Below, in pieces: positions 26,866-34,030 of a stretch of DNA of 64,000 nt (position 1 is the first letter of the stretch; each line of letters opens with the position of its first letter). The notes beneath the pieces were generated by a model. The model was not told the origin of the DNA. It searched no databases and saw nothing but the letters and a program-made list of their open reading frames with translations. This DNA is from CAZWKQ01 sp964634005 (GTDB lineage: Bacteria; Bacteroidota; Bacteroidia; Bacteroidales; JACABE01), in contig CAZWKQ010000001.1 in assembly GCA_964634005.1 (NCBI GenBank), forward strand, positions 248,001-312,000, read 5' to 3'. A program made the translations under genes and the position numbers.

Positions 26866-27480
26866 CTACAAAAACCTGATAGCTTCTTCTATTAAAAATT
26901 CTTTAATTTCGTTTTCACTTATTGGACCGGTCAAAAAATCAACTGATTCGGAAAAGTCAATATCATTATGAAAAGCCAATTGTTGACGAAATAATTTTTC
27001 AGAATATTGATTCCCGAAAATTTTTTCACATTCATTACTGATTTCCTCAATTGAATAGTGGTTTTTAAGGATAAAGTATAAATCAACATAATCTTTCCAC
27101 TTTGCTCTTCTTCCAAGTGCAAATGCTTTCATAGCAGCTAATGATAACAAAGAAGGAATTGAAAATATTGAGTCATTTTTAATTGAATGATTTACAGGAT
27201 AAGGATAATAAAAAAAAGTGATTTTAACACTATTAATTAACAAGTGAAGTTGGTCGACATCTTCAAAAATAGGTATTTGTTGAAAAGGTATTTTTAAAAG
27301 CTTTTTTTTTAATTGATGCTTTATTATTGGTTTATAAGAGAAAAAATCAAAATCAATAGAACGCCTGTGTCCTATATAAAGAGCAATAGCAGTACCACCT
27401 ACCAGATAAAAATTTCTATTGAACATTTTCAAATGCTCAATAATTTCAATTTGATTTTTATTAAATATCTCTGTGTGCAT
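26866..27480 (-). CDS. AbiEii/AbiGii-family nucleotidyltransferase toxin
   Basis: 204 residues. The N-terminal FYLVGGTAIALYIGHRRSIDFDFFSY contains the GG-T and the D-x-D (Asp43, Asp45) metal/nucleotidyltransferase motif of the AbiEii family (PF08843), which in type IV toxin-antitoxin systems and abortive-infection loci modifies tRNA or uses nucleotides. The length is near the lower end of the family. The start overlaps the partner gene by 20 bases. It lies between direct repeats, as expected of a mobile module. Toxicity is inferred from the family. Confidence 0.86.
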   Translation of the reverse strand: MHTEIFNKNQIEIIEHLKMFNRNFYLVGGTAIALYIGHRRSIDFDFFSYKPIIKHQLKKKLLKIPFQQIPIFEDVDQLHLLINSVKITFFYYPYPVNHSIKNDSIFSIPSLLSLAAMKAFALGRRAKWKDYVDLYFILKNHYSIEEISNECEKIFGNQYSEKLFRQQLAFHNDIDFSESVDFLTGPISENEIKEFLIEEAIRFL

Positions 27481-27751
27481 ATTTATTAAAGAAAAGCGTA
27501 AAGAAATGTATTGTCAACTCGTGAAGGTTAGCTTTTTTTCTTTCGCTTTTGTTCAATAATGAATAAAAATGTTTTGCTACTTCATCAACACCGAGTAAAT
27601 AAAAGAGTTGTCTAATAGCATTAATATCACCATAGTTTAAAATAGTTTCTACGAGAACTTCTATACTGACGTCCTCCTTTTTATCTTCAGGGATAAACCA
27701 AAATAGAGATTTTTGCTGATGGATAAAATCTTTAATCTGACTATTATTCAT
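27461..27751 (-). CDS. DUF6922-like small partner protein of the AbiEii gene (putative antitoxin)
   Basis: 96 residues, mostly helical. The block SLFWFIPEDKKEDVSIEVLVETILNYGDI resembles the short DUF6922 family, in which a LFW start is followed by an iI-x-x-vL-x-x-Gd helix and a second helix (LFYLLGVDEVAKHF). Genes of this size directly upstream of, and overlapping, AbiEii genes usually encode the antitoxin/repressor. Overlap with the toxin gene is 20 bases. I cannot identify a classical HTH, so the antitoxin role is from position only. Confidence 0.7.
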   Translation of the reverse strand: MNNSQIKDFIHQQKSLFWFIPEDKKEDVSIEVLVETILNYGDINAIRQLFYLLGVDEVAKHFYSLLNKSERKKANLHELTIHFFTLFFNKYAHRDI

Positions 27752-28140
27752 TATGATTTAATTAAAAAATATCGATAAAAATTTTACCAATTTGATTGAA
27801 CTATAGCGATAATTAGTTGATATTATATTTAAAATTTCCAATAATCTGCATGGTACTTTATTAAATTGCTCACTGATTCTTCATTAACCATATCTGAGAA
27901 TACAATCAACTTGAAGTTAGACTCATTTGCTTTAACCCAAATTTTTCATTACATTACTGCGTTCCTAAAGTAAAATTTAGGATTAATCAATATTGGTGGT
28001 TATCACAAGCTGATTGAAATCTTTAAAATTTTGATTTTAGTAATTTTTTCAAACTAAGTCTCTTCTTGATACAGCTTCGCCCCGTCAGTTACATTGCTTG
28101 TAACGACCTGAAATTAAAAACGATAGCAGAATTTACCGAT
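27752..28140. other. Intergenic region between the AbiEii module and the regulator
   Basis: 389 bases. It holds the left part of the right-hand direct repeat (28071-28140) and, on the minus strand at 27829-27945, a short open stretch that looks like a decayed coding remnant (listed separately). No intact gene, tRNA or integrase can be seen. It is AT-rich and has no clear promoter for the partner gene. Confidence 0.6.
27829..27945 (-). pseudogene. Possible 38-residue decayed gene remnant
   Basis: The minus strand has a 38-codon open stretch ending in TAA at 27829-27831 and bounded upstream by an in-frame TGA at 27946-27948, with no usable start. The translation has protein-like composition (it contains NFKLIVFSDMVNEESVSNLI and then KYHADYWKF) quite unlike the surrounding noncoding sequence. 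I do not recognise the family. It would be the C-terminus of a gene destroyed when the module was inserted. Confidence 0.4.
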
Positions 28141-28216
28141 TTAACGTTGCCAAATCAGTAAAAATTTTTCCTTATTTGCCTGAAATTTTTCATAAAACTC
28201 CTCAATATTGCAAACT
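28071..28216. repeat. 146-bp direct repeat, right copy (within the intact regulator gene 3' end)
   Basis: Partner of 26699-26844 (5 mismatches). It covers the last 25 or so codons of the HTH-regulator gene at 28141-28671 and 70 bases downstream. Being the copy joined to the intact gene, it is the likely ancestral copy, and the left one the duplicate. No inverted terminal repeats or integrase accompany it. Confidence 0.9.
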
Positions 28217-28671
28217 TGGAAAAATATTTTTCTGCTTATGAAGGCTTCGGCTTTCTTAACCAGTCTAAAAAGGTAATTCTCATCAATATTATTACCGACA
28301 AACAATAAATCAATTTGATTACTGTCAATACCAACTGCAAGGTCTCCTGTGAGGTAAACCTTTTCGAGATTCCCTATTTTATTGATAATACGTTTTATTA
28401 TCTGATCGATACCTACATACTTTGTAATAATACTGTTGATATCGGAAAACAGCGGGTGATGAGTGTTTGCCTTAAATAATTTTTTATTACCTTTATTGGT
28501 TGCAATAAGCAATCCGGCCTCTTCAAGTTTATTTAATTCCATACGAATTGCATTGGTAGATTCATTAAAATCGCTTTCTAAACCCCTAAGGTAAGATTCC
28601 GAATCGGAATTCAAAAAAAACTTCAACAATAACTTAATTCGAGTTTTAGATGTTATTAAAGCTTCAATCAT
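28141..28671 (-). CDS. Winged-HTH transcriptional regulator with nucleotidyltransferase-like C-domain
   Basis: 176 residues from the ATG at 28671. An in-frame ATG at 28701 would add 10 residues but is overlapped by a good -7 box (28699-28706), and the family N-terminus MIEALITSKTRIKLLLKFF matches the internal start. The N-terminal half is an ArsR/MarR-like winged helix. The second half (VYLTGDLAVGIDSNQIDLLFVG) resembles a nucleotidyltransferase-like sensor domain. Such regulators are common at the head of Bacteroidetes polysaccharide loci. Its 3' end is duplicated at 26699-26844. Target genes unknown; local autoregulation or control of the glycan locus is likely. Confidence 0.85.
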   Translation of the reverse strand: MIEALITSKTRIKLLLKFFLNSDSESYLRGLESDFNESTNAIRMELNKLEEAGLLIATNKGNKKLFKANTHHPLFSDINSIITKYVGIDQIIKRIINKIGNLEKVYLTGDLAVGIDSNQIDLLFVGNNIDENYLFRLVKKAEAFISRKIFFQVCNIEEFYEKFQANKEKFLLIWQR

Positions 28672-28698
28672 TCGTAAAGAATAAATAAATTTGAGTAG

Positions 28699-28706
28699 CA
28701 AAATTA
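28699..28706 (-). promoter_or_regulatory. Candidate -7 element (TAATTTTG) of the HTH regulator gene
   Basis: Minus-strand match to the Bacteroidetes -7 consensus TAnnTTTG, ending 28 bases before the ATG at 28671. No clear -33 TTTG at standard spacing. It overlaps the alternative longer start at 28701, which favours the internal start. Confidence 0.45.
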
Positions 28707-28784
28707 CTCAATATTTATATAAATTGTATAAAAAAATTGTTAATTTTTTAATAACCTAACGCATAATATTTGATTCTCAATGAT

Positions 28785-29693
28785 TTAAATCGTATGAAAA
28801 TTTCTAATATCGTGTACAATTTGGATTGACTGCAAAGTGTCCGATGGACGATATCCTTTGCCTGATAGTATATTTTGGTAAGAAACTGTATGTAGATCGG
28901 TAAAACCACCTGAAAATTCAATTTCTTTTCCGTCAACAGTGATTGAACGCCAAGTGAACTGTGATTTTTCTTTTGCTTGTTCAGGCAAGTCATTAGAATC
29001 AATACTCAGTTTCCAGTTAATATTTGCATTTGAAAGTTTAAGAAAACCCGATGCTTTGCTTTGGTTATGTTCGAATACGACATTCTCTTTGACATCACCG
29101 AAAATCCAAGTAAGCATATCGAAAAAATGCACTCCTATATTAGTAGCAATACCTCCCGATTTTTCGATATTTCCTTTCCAAGAACGATAATACCAATTGC
29201 CTCTGCTTGTTATGTAGGTCAATTTGATGTCGTAAATTTTTTCTTTTGAACCCTCATTCACGTATTTTTTTAAATCAAGAATAGCTGGGTGATATCTTAA
29301 TTGAAGTATAGTATATATATTCTTTTGTGTTTCATTTTCGAGGGCAATCAAAGCTTCGACATTCCATGGATTGAGTACAAGAGGTTTTTCGCATATTGCA
29401 TGAGCTTGATTGCGTAAAGCAAGCCTTATATGAGCATCGTGTAAATAGTTAGGAGAACAAATACTGACAAAATCAATTTGTTTCCCGTTACCAATTCTGC
29501 GTAGTTTATCCAAATGTCTGTCGAAACGCTCGGGTTCTGAAAAAAAGTCGCATTCAGGGAAATAACTGTCGATAATTCCAACACTATCGAAAGGGTCGAG
29601 GGCAGCAGTCAATATATTTTCGGTTTCTTTAATAGCTTTCATATGACGAGGAGCAATATATCCCGCTGCACCGATTAAAGCAAAATTTTTCAA
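28785..29693 (-). CDS. wlbA: WlbA/WbpB-like UDP-N-acetylglucosaminuronate 3-dehydrogenase (Gfo/Idh/MocA family)
   Basis: 302 residues. The family motif GAAGYIAPRHMKAI replaces the usual GxGxxG, as in WlbA-type enzymes, with AICEKPLVLNPWN (EKP) and GGIATNIGVHFFDMLTWIFGDV. WlbA/WbpB oxidises C3 of UDP-GlcNAcA, giving the 3-keto sugar for amination to UDP-GlcNAc3NA. It is directly downstream of a UDP-GlcNAc 6-dehydrogenase gene, the preceding step. The next enzyme (aminotransferase, acetyltransferase) could be the DegT and hexapeptide genes at 18-20 kb. Confidence 0.88.
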   Translation of the reverse strand: MKNFALIGAAGYIAPRHMKAIKETENILTAALDPFDSVGIIDSYFPECDFFSEPERFDRHLDKLRRIGNGKQIDFVSICSPNYLHDAHIRLALRNQAHAICEKPLVLNPWNVEALIALENETQKNIYTILQLRYHPAILDLKKYVNEGSKEKIYDIKLTYITSRGNWYYRSWKGNIEKSGGIATNIGVHFFDMLTWIFGDVKENVVFEHNQSKASGFLKLSNANINWKLSIDSNDLPEQAKEKSQFTWRSITVDGKEIEFSGGFTDLHTVSYQNILSGKGYRPSDTLQSIQIVHDIRNFHTI

Positions 29694-29746
29694 TTTATTT
29701 TAATTTTAAAAAAAAGTGTAAACTATATTATTAATTATATAGGAAA

Positions 29747-31027
29747 TTAAAGTCTTCCGTCAACAATTTCGAGTGGTAAAACAGCTTTTATATCGTACAG
29801 AACACTGTGTTTTGCTCTTTTACTGTAATCTATTTCCTTAAATTGATCGTGTGCCACGGCTACAACTATAGTATTGTAATTTGCTATATCGAACTCCGAT
29901 ATAAGGGTTTCGCCATATTCATGCAAAACTTCTTCAGGATTTGCCCAAGGGTCATAGATTTCTACGAAACAACCGAATTGACGAAGTTCATCTACAACAT
30001 TTTTAACTTTTGTATTTCTGACATCAGGGCAATTTTCTTTAAATGTGAATCCAAGAACTAAGGTTCGCGATTTATTAACAGGAATATCCTTTTTAATCAT
30101 TAACTTTATAATCTGAGAAGCAACCCAAGCTCCCATACCATCGTTCATTCTACGACCGGCGAGAATTATTTCGGGATGATAACCCACTTCCTGAGCTTTT
30201 TGAGCAATATAATACGGGTCAACTCCTATACAATGCCCTCCTACTAAACCCGGTGCAAAACGGAGAAAATTCCATTTTGTCGATGCAGCATCAAGTACAG
30301 AGCGGGTATCAAGGTTCATATATGCACAAATGCGAGCTAATTCGTTTACAAATGCAATATTTATATCACGCTGAGAATTTTCGATAACTTTCGACATTTC
30401 AGCTACTTTTATTGATGGAGCTTTATGGGTACCGGCTTTAATAACTGTTTTGTAAAGTTGATCAACAACTTCTGCAATTTCGGGATTAGATCCTGAAGTA
30501 ATCTTCTGAATGGTTGTAACTGTATGAACTTTATCGCCCGGGTTAATTCTTTCGGGCGAGTAACCTGCAAAGAAATCAACATTTAATTTCATACCTGAAG
30601 TCTTTTCGATTACAGGAATACAATCTTCCTCGGTACAACCCGGATAAACAGTTGATTCATAAATAGCTATATCACCTTTTTTTATAACTTTACCTATGGT
30701 TTCGCTTGCTTTTATTAGAGGTGTAAGGTCGGGACGATTGTTTTTATCTACAGGCGTCGGAACAGTTACTATATAAATATTACAATCTTTTATATCCTCT
30801 ATCTGATAAGATAAAAGCATGCCTTTTTCATCGGGCATCGTATGCACTAAAACTGACTGTAAATTTTCATCATCAACTTCAAGTGTCGAATCATGTCCTA
30901 AATTTAATGCGTCAACTCTCTCTTTATTTATATCAAACCCTATAACCGGGAAGTGTTTGGCAAATTCTACGGCTAAAGGTAATCCTACATACCCTAAACC
31001 TATCATGCAAATCTTATGCTTTCTCAT
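29747..31027 (-). CDS. UDP-N-acetyl-hexosamine 6-dehydrogenase (WbpA/TviB/VipA-like)
   Basis: 426 residues. The NAD motif GLGYVG is at 10-15, the UDP-binding and FAGYSPERINPGD blocks are intact, and the catalytic cysteine is Cys266 in GGHCIGVDPYY. The C-terminal domain with LGFTFKENCPDVRNTK is typical. The sequence type is that of WbpA/TviB, which oxidise UDP-GlcNAc or UDP-GalNAc to the uronate. Next in the operon is the WlbA-like enzyme, indicating UDP-GlcNAcA as the intermediate. Confidence 0.9.
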   Translation of the reverse strand: MRKHKICMIGLGYVGLPLAVEFAKHFPVIGFDINKERVDALNLGHDSTLEVDDENLQSVLVHTMPDEKGMLLSYQIEDIKDCNIYIVTVPTPVDKNNRPDLTPLIKASETIGKVIKKGDIAIYESTVYPGCTEEDCIPVIEKTSGMKLNVDFFAGYSPERINPGDKVHTVTTIQKITSGSNPEIAEVVDQLYKTVIKAGTHKAPSIKVAEMSKVIENSQRDINIAFVNELARICAYMNLDTRSVLDAASTKWNFLRFAPGLVGGHCIGVDPYYIAQKAQEVGYHPEIILAGRRMNDGMGAWVASQIIKLMIKKDIPVNKSRTLVLGFTFKENCPDVRNTKVKNVVDELRQFGCFVEIYDPWANPEEVLHEYGETLISEFDIANYNTIVVAVAHDQFKEIDYSKRAKHSVLYDIKAVLPLEIVDGRL

Positions 31028-31053
31028 ACTTTAGTTTTTTAAATTTTAATATG

Positions 31054-31061
31054 CAAATCTA
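31054..31061 (-). promoter_or_regulatory. Candidate -7 element (TAGATTTG) upstream of the UDP-HexNAc dehydrogenase gene
   Basis: Matches TAnnTTTG on the minus strand, followed by GC, 26 bases before the ATG at 31027. A TTTG lies upstream but at only about 12 bases spacing, so the -33 assignment is uncertain. It would be an additional promoter for the two UDP-sugar genes. Confidence 0.45.
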
Positions 31062-31095
31062 TAATATTCTTTTCAAAAAAGTTATGTTTTTTAAA

Positions 31096-32355
31096 TTAAT
31101 TTTTACTTATTAACGACTCCGCCATCATATAGCCATGAGCTGTAGCATATATTATTGACCTTGTATAACCTGAACAATCACCTATTAGCTTTAGGTTTTT
31201 TAATTTATTATTATCAAGCAAGTTGGAGTAGAATTTAATTTCAGGAGCGTAAACCAAATTATCAGGTGAAGCAATTCCGGGAATAACATCATTCAGATTT
31301 TCAATAAAATCGATTATACTCTCAATTATTCTTCTCGGGAAAGCCAAATTTACATCACCAAGAATAAAACGGTCTTTTTCAAGTGTAGGTAAAACCCTGT
31401 AAAGATTTTTTGTGCGTTTTGAGTTTTTGAAGTTTTCGTAAGTTTGAAGTATTACCTTTCCTTCTCCTGCGAGTAAATTTGACATATTGGCTATATGAGA
31501 ACCGTACCCTATAGGGTCGTTAAAAGGTTCTGTAAGTTGTATCGTAACTAAAACGGCAAAATTAGTATTGCTGCTCTTTTGTTTCATTTTAGCATGGCCG
31601 TTTACAGTAACAAAATCGTCATAATTCTCAATAACAACATACCCTGAAGGATTATTACAAAATGTCCGAACCATATACCCTGTTTTACTTTTGTATTTTA
31701 CCTTGAATTCGTACATTTCCTTATTTATATTCTCTACAATATGATTGGGCAATTCATATCTTATGCCCAAATCAACTTTTGTATTATCAATAACAAGCTC
31801 AGGATATTCTTTTATAACTGTATTTACCAGTTTATGACCACTTCTTCCGACCGCAACAATTACTACATCGAATTCTTCATTTCCGCCGTTTATATAAACT
31901 TTATTATCATCTATCTTAATATCAGTAACATTTTCGCCGAAACGGAATTCAATATTTTGGTAGCTTTTAAAATTCTGATAAATATTGTTTAAAACCATTT
32001 TAAGTTGGTCGGTTCCAATATGATAGAAATCGGCCGAGACAGGCATAAAACCTTTTTCATAAAACTTCTGAAAGTAAATACTTTTTTGAGAAAACGAACT
32101 TCCGGTTTCAACATTTTTGTCGGAAGTATTTGAAATATAAAAATCGACCAGTTGCTTTTGCAATTGCATATCTACCTGAATATCACCGCCCATTTCAGTT
32201 GAAACAAACAGCTTACCGTCTGCTCTGATACCTGATATACTTGATGAATAGATATCGTTGCTTTTCTCAAAAACTACTATTCTGTGATTTTCATTTTTTA
32301 TTCTTTCAATAAAGCCTATTGCTGCTGCTCCAAAGCCTATTACTGCTATATTCAT
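31096..32355 (-). CDS. NAD(P)/FAD-dependent oxidoreductase (COG2509-like)
   Basis: 419 residues. The N-terminal dinucleotide motif GFGAAAIGFIERI (a variant of GxGxxG) is followed by VVFEKS. A STEMGGDIQVDMQ block, VAVGRSGHKL and a C-terminal LKLIGDCSGYTRSIIYATAHGYMMAE segment (FAD/GD motif plus catalytic domain) place it with the predicted FAD-dependent dehydrogenases. It is preceded by a class II aldolase and MtnA genes with a 1-base gap. The natural substrate is unknown; linkage to the salvage genes suggests co-expression rather than a proven shared pathway. Confidence 0.8.
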   Translation of the reverse strand: MNIAVIGFGAAAIGFIERIKNENHRIVVFEKSNDIYSSSISGIRADGKLFVSTEMGGDIQVDMQLQKQLVDFYISNTSDKNVETGSSFSQKSIYFQKFYEKGFMPVSADFYHIGTDQLKMVLNNIYQNFKSYQNIEFRFGENVTDIKIDDNKVYINGGNEEFDVVIVAVGRSGHKLVNTVIKEYPELVIDNTKVDLGIRYELPNHIVENINKEMYEFKVKYKSKTGYMVRTFCNNPSGYVVIENYDDFVTVNGHAKMKQKSSNTNFAVLVTIQLTEPFNDPIGYGSHIANMSNLLAGEGKVILQTYENFKNSKRTKNLYRVLPTLEKDRFILGDVNLAFPRRIIESIIDFIENLNDVIPGIASPDNLVYAPEIKFYSNLLDNNKLKNLKLIGDCSGYTRSIIYATAHGYMMAESLISKN

Positions 32356-33018
32356 CTATTTATTGTTTAAAAATAAGTTATCAATTTTTTTAATTTCATT
32401 AACGGGAATTTCTTTTTTATTTCCCAACAAATGGGTTATCAGAGTAATTTTTGCTGCCTCTTCAATAAGCTCGAGCCTTTCGAAAGCTAACTGAATATTG
32501 TCAGCAAACGTAATAATCCCGTGATTTTCCATTATAATTACATTTGTTTTTGCCGAAGCCTCAGCAATTTCATCGGCTAATTTTTCTGTACCCATTAAAT
32601 TATAAGGAACACGTAAAGGAGTTCCAAGTAAAGCTCTTGTTTCTCCCGTAAGGTTAGTTTTAATTTCTGCATCAGATGCAGAAAATGCAGTTGCTGTAGT
32701 AGGGTGAGCATGAATAATTGCATTAACATCTTTTCTTTTACGAAAAATTTTCAGATGAATAAGATATTCCATACTTGGTTTTAGTTCAGGAGTGAGATTT
32801 TCACCTTCTAATGTAATAACTGCAATTTCGTTTTCCTTTATTTTTGATTTATCTGTTTGTGATGAAGTAATAAATATTTTGTTATCCATTTTAAGACTAA
32901 CATTGCCTCCCGAGCATGTTGTAAGCCCTCTTTCGTAAAGCAACCGCATGTAATAAGCCACAAGTGATTTTTCTTTATTATTCATCATATAGAAATTTTC
33001 TGAGTTTAAATAATTCAT
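32356..33018 (-). CDS. Class II aldolase (FucA/MtnB-like), probable MTRu-1-P or 5-deoxyribulose-1-P aldolase
   Basis: 220 residues from 33018; the protein more likely begins at the two Met at 32988 or 32985, since class II aldolases usually lead into YYMRLLYERGL. Zinc ligands His103, His105 and His166 (HAHP; ENHG) and the catalytic-type Glu84 (SMEYLIH) are present (numbered from the long start). The gene overlaps the end of mtnA by 41 bases. An MtnA-plus-class-II-aldolase pair is the core of the DHAP-shunt type salvage of methylthioribose or 5-deoxyribose phosphate, yielding DHAP plus an aldehyde. A rhamnulose/fuculose-P aldolase is the alternative. Confidence 0.85.
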   Translation of the reverse strand: MNYLNSENFYMMNNKEKSLVAYYMRLLYERGLTTCSGGNVSLKMDNKIFITSSQTDKSKIKENEIAVITLEGENLTPELKPSMEYLIHLKIFRKRKDVNAIIHAHPTTATAFSASDAEIKTNLTGETRALLGTPLRVPYNLMGTEKLADEIAEASAKTNVIIMENHGIITFADNIQLAFERLELIEEAAKITLITHLLGNKKEIPVNEIKKIDNLFLNNK

Positions 33019-34024
33019 TAGGTTTGAAAATGCCCTTTTCCGTGATAAATGCAGTTATATAATTGTAAGGTGTAATATCAAATGCGGGATTAAGAGCTTT
33101 GCTCCCCGGAGAAGCAATCAGAATTTCTCTCAGAAGTCCCTCTCTATCAATGCCCTGCTGATATATTACCTCATTACCCGAACGTTCTTCGATAACAATA
33201 CTGTTTCCATCGATTAAATTAAAATCGAAAGTTGATAAAGGAGCAGCTATATAAAAAGGTATTTCGAAAGCTTTTGCAACTATTGCTTTCTCGAAAGTAC
33301 CTATTTTATTTGCAGTATCGCCATTTGATGCTATTCTGTCGGCTCCGGTGATTATTAAGTCAATTTCGCCTTTTGAAGCATAGTAAGCTCCGGCATTATC
33401 GGGTATAATTGCAAAATCTACCTCTGCCTGCGAAAGCTCCCATGCTGTCAATCTTGCACCTTGCCCGCGAGGTCGTGTTTCATCTACATAAACGAATATC
33501 TTTTTTCCGCTTGAATGAGCTTTGTAAATGGGCGACAAAGCACTTCCATAATCAGAAAAGGCAAGCCATCCGGCATTACAATGAGTGAGAATTTTTGAAT
33601 TATCCTTAATTAATTGCTCGCCATAAATCCCAATATTTTTACTTGCTTCAATATCACTTTTCGATAATTCTTCAGCCTTTTCAATAGCACTATTTATCGA
33701 TAACTTGCCGGCATTGTAAACTTCCTCTACGGCAAAGAATAAATTTCGTGCTGTTGGTCTGGTCGACTCTATTTCACTTTTGGCATCATCTATAGCCTTT
33801 TTATTATTTCCATATTCAATATAAGCTTGAGCCATTGCATAACCTGCGGCAACTCCGATTGCCCCTGCGCCTCTTACAGTCATATTCTTTATTGCTTCAC
33901 AAGTTTCTTTATAATTTTTACACGAATATATCTCGAAAAAAAAAGGTAAACGATTTTGATTTATCATTTTAACGACACCATCTTCCATCCATATTGTCAA
34001 AAAATAATCATTCCCTACTTTCAT
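32978..34024 (-). CDS. mtnA: S-methyl-5-thioribose-1-phosphate isomerase
   Basis: 348 residues. The active-site cysteine is Cys149 in ILTHCNAG and the catalytic Asp229 lies in ITGADRIASNGDTANKIG. The RGAGAIG (51-57) and RPTARN blocks are also diagnostic of MtnA in the IF2B-like superfamily. It isomerises methylthioribose-1-P (and 5-deoxyribose-1-P) to the ribulose. MtnC, MtnD, MtnK and MtnP are not nearby, while a class II aldolase overlaps, favouring the aldolase version of the salvage pathway. Confidence 0.93.
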   Translation of the reverse strand: MKVGNDYFLTIWMEDGVVKMINQNRLPFFFEIYSCKNYKETCEAIKNMTVRGAGAIGVAAGYAMAQAYIEYGNNKKAIDDAKSEIESTRPTARNLFFAVEEVYNAGKLSINSAIEKAEELSKSDIEASKNIGIYGEQLIKDNSKILTHCNAGWLAFSDYGSALSPIYKAHSSGKKIFVYVDETRPRGQGARLTAWELSQAEVDFAIIPDNAGAYYASKGEIDLIITGADRIASNGDTANKIGTFEKAIVAKAFEIPFYIAAPLSTFDFNLIDGNSIVIEERSGNEVIYQQGIDREGLLREILIASPGSKALNPAFDITPYNYITAFITEKGIFKPNELFKLRKFLYDE

Positions 34025-34030
34025 AATAAT

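Noticed and set aside
26699..28216. Interpretation as an insertion sequence with terminal repeats
   Set aside because: The repeats are direct, not inverted, and contain a gene 3' end; no transposase and no short target duplication are seen.
28141..28701. Longer start of the HTH regulator at 28701
   Set aside because: It coincides with a -7 promoter element and adds residues ahead of the family start MIEAL.
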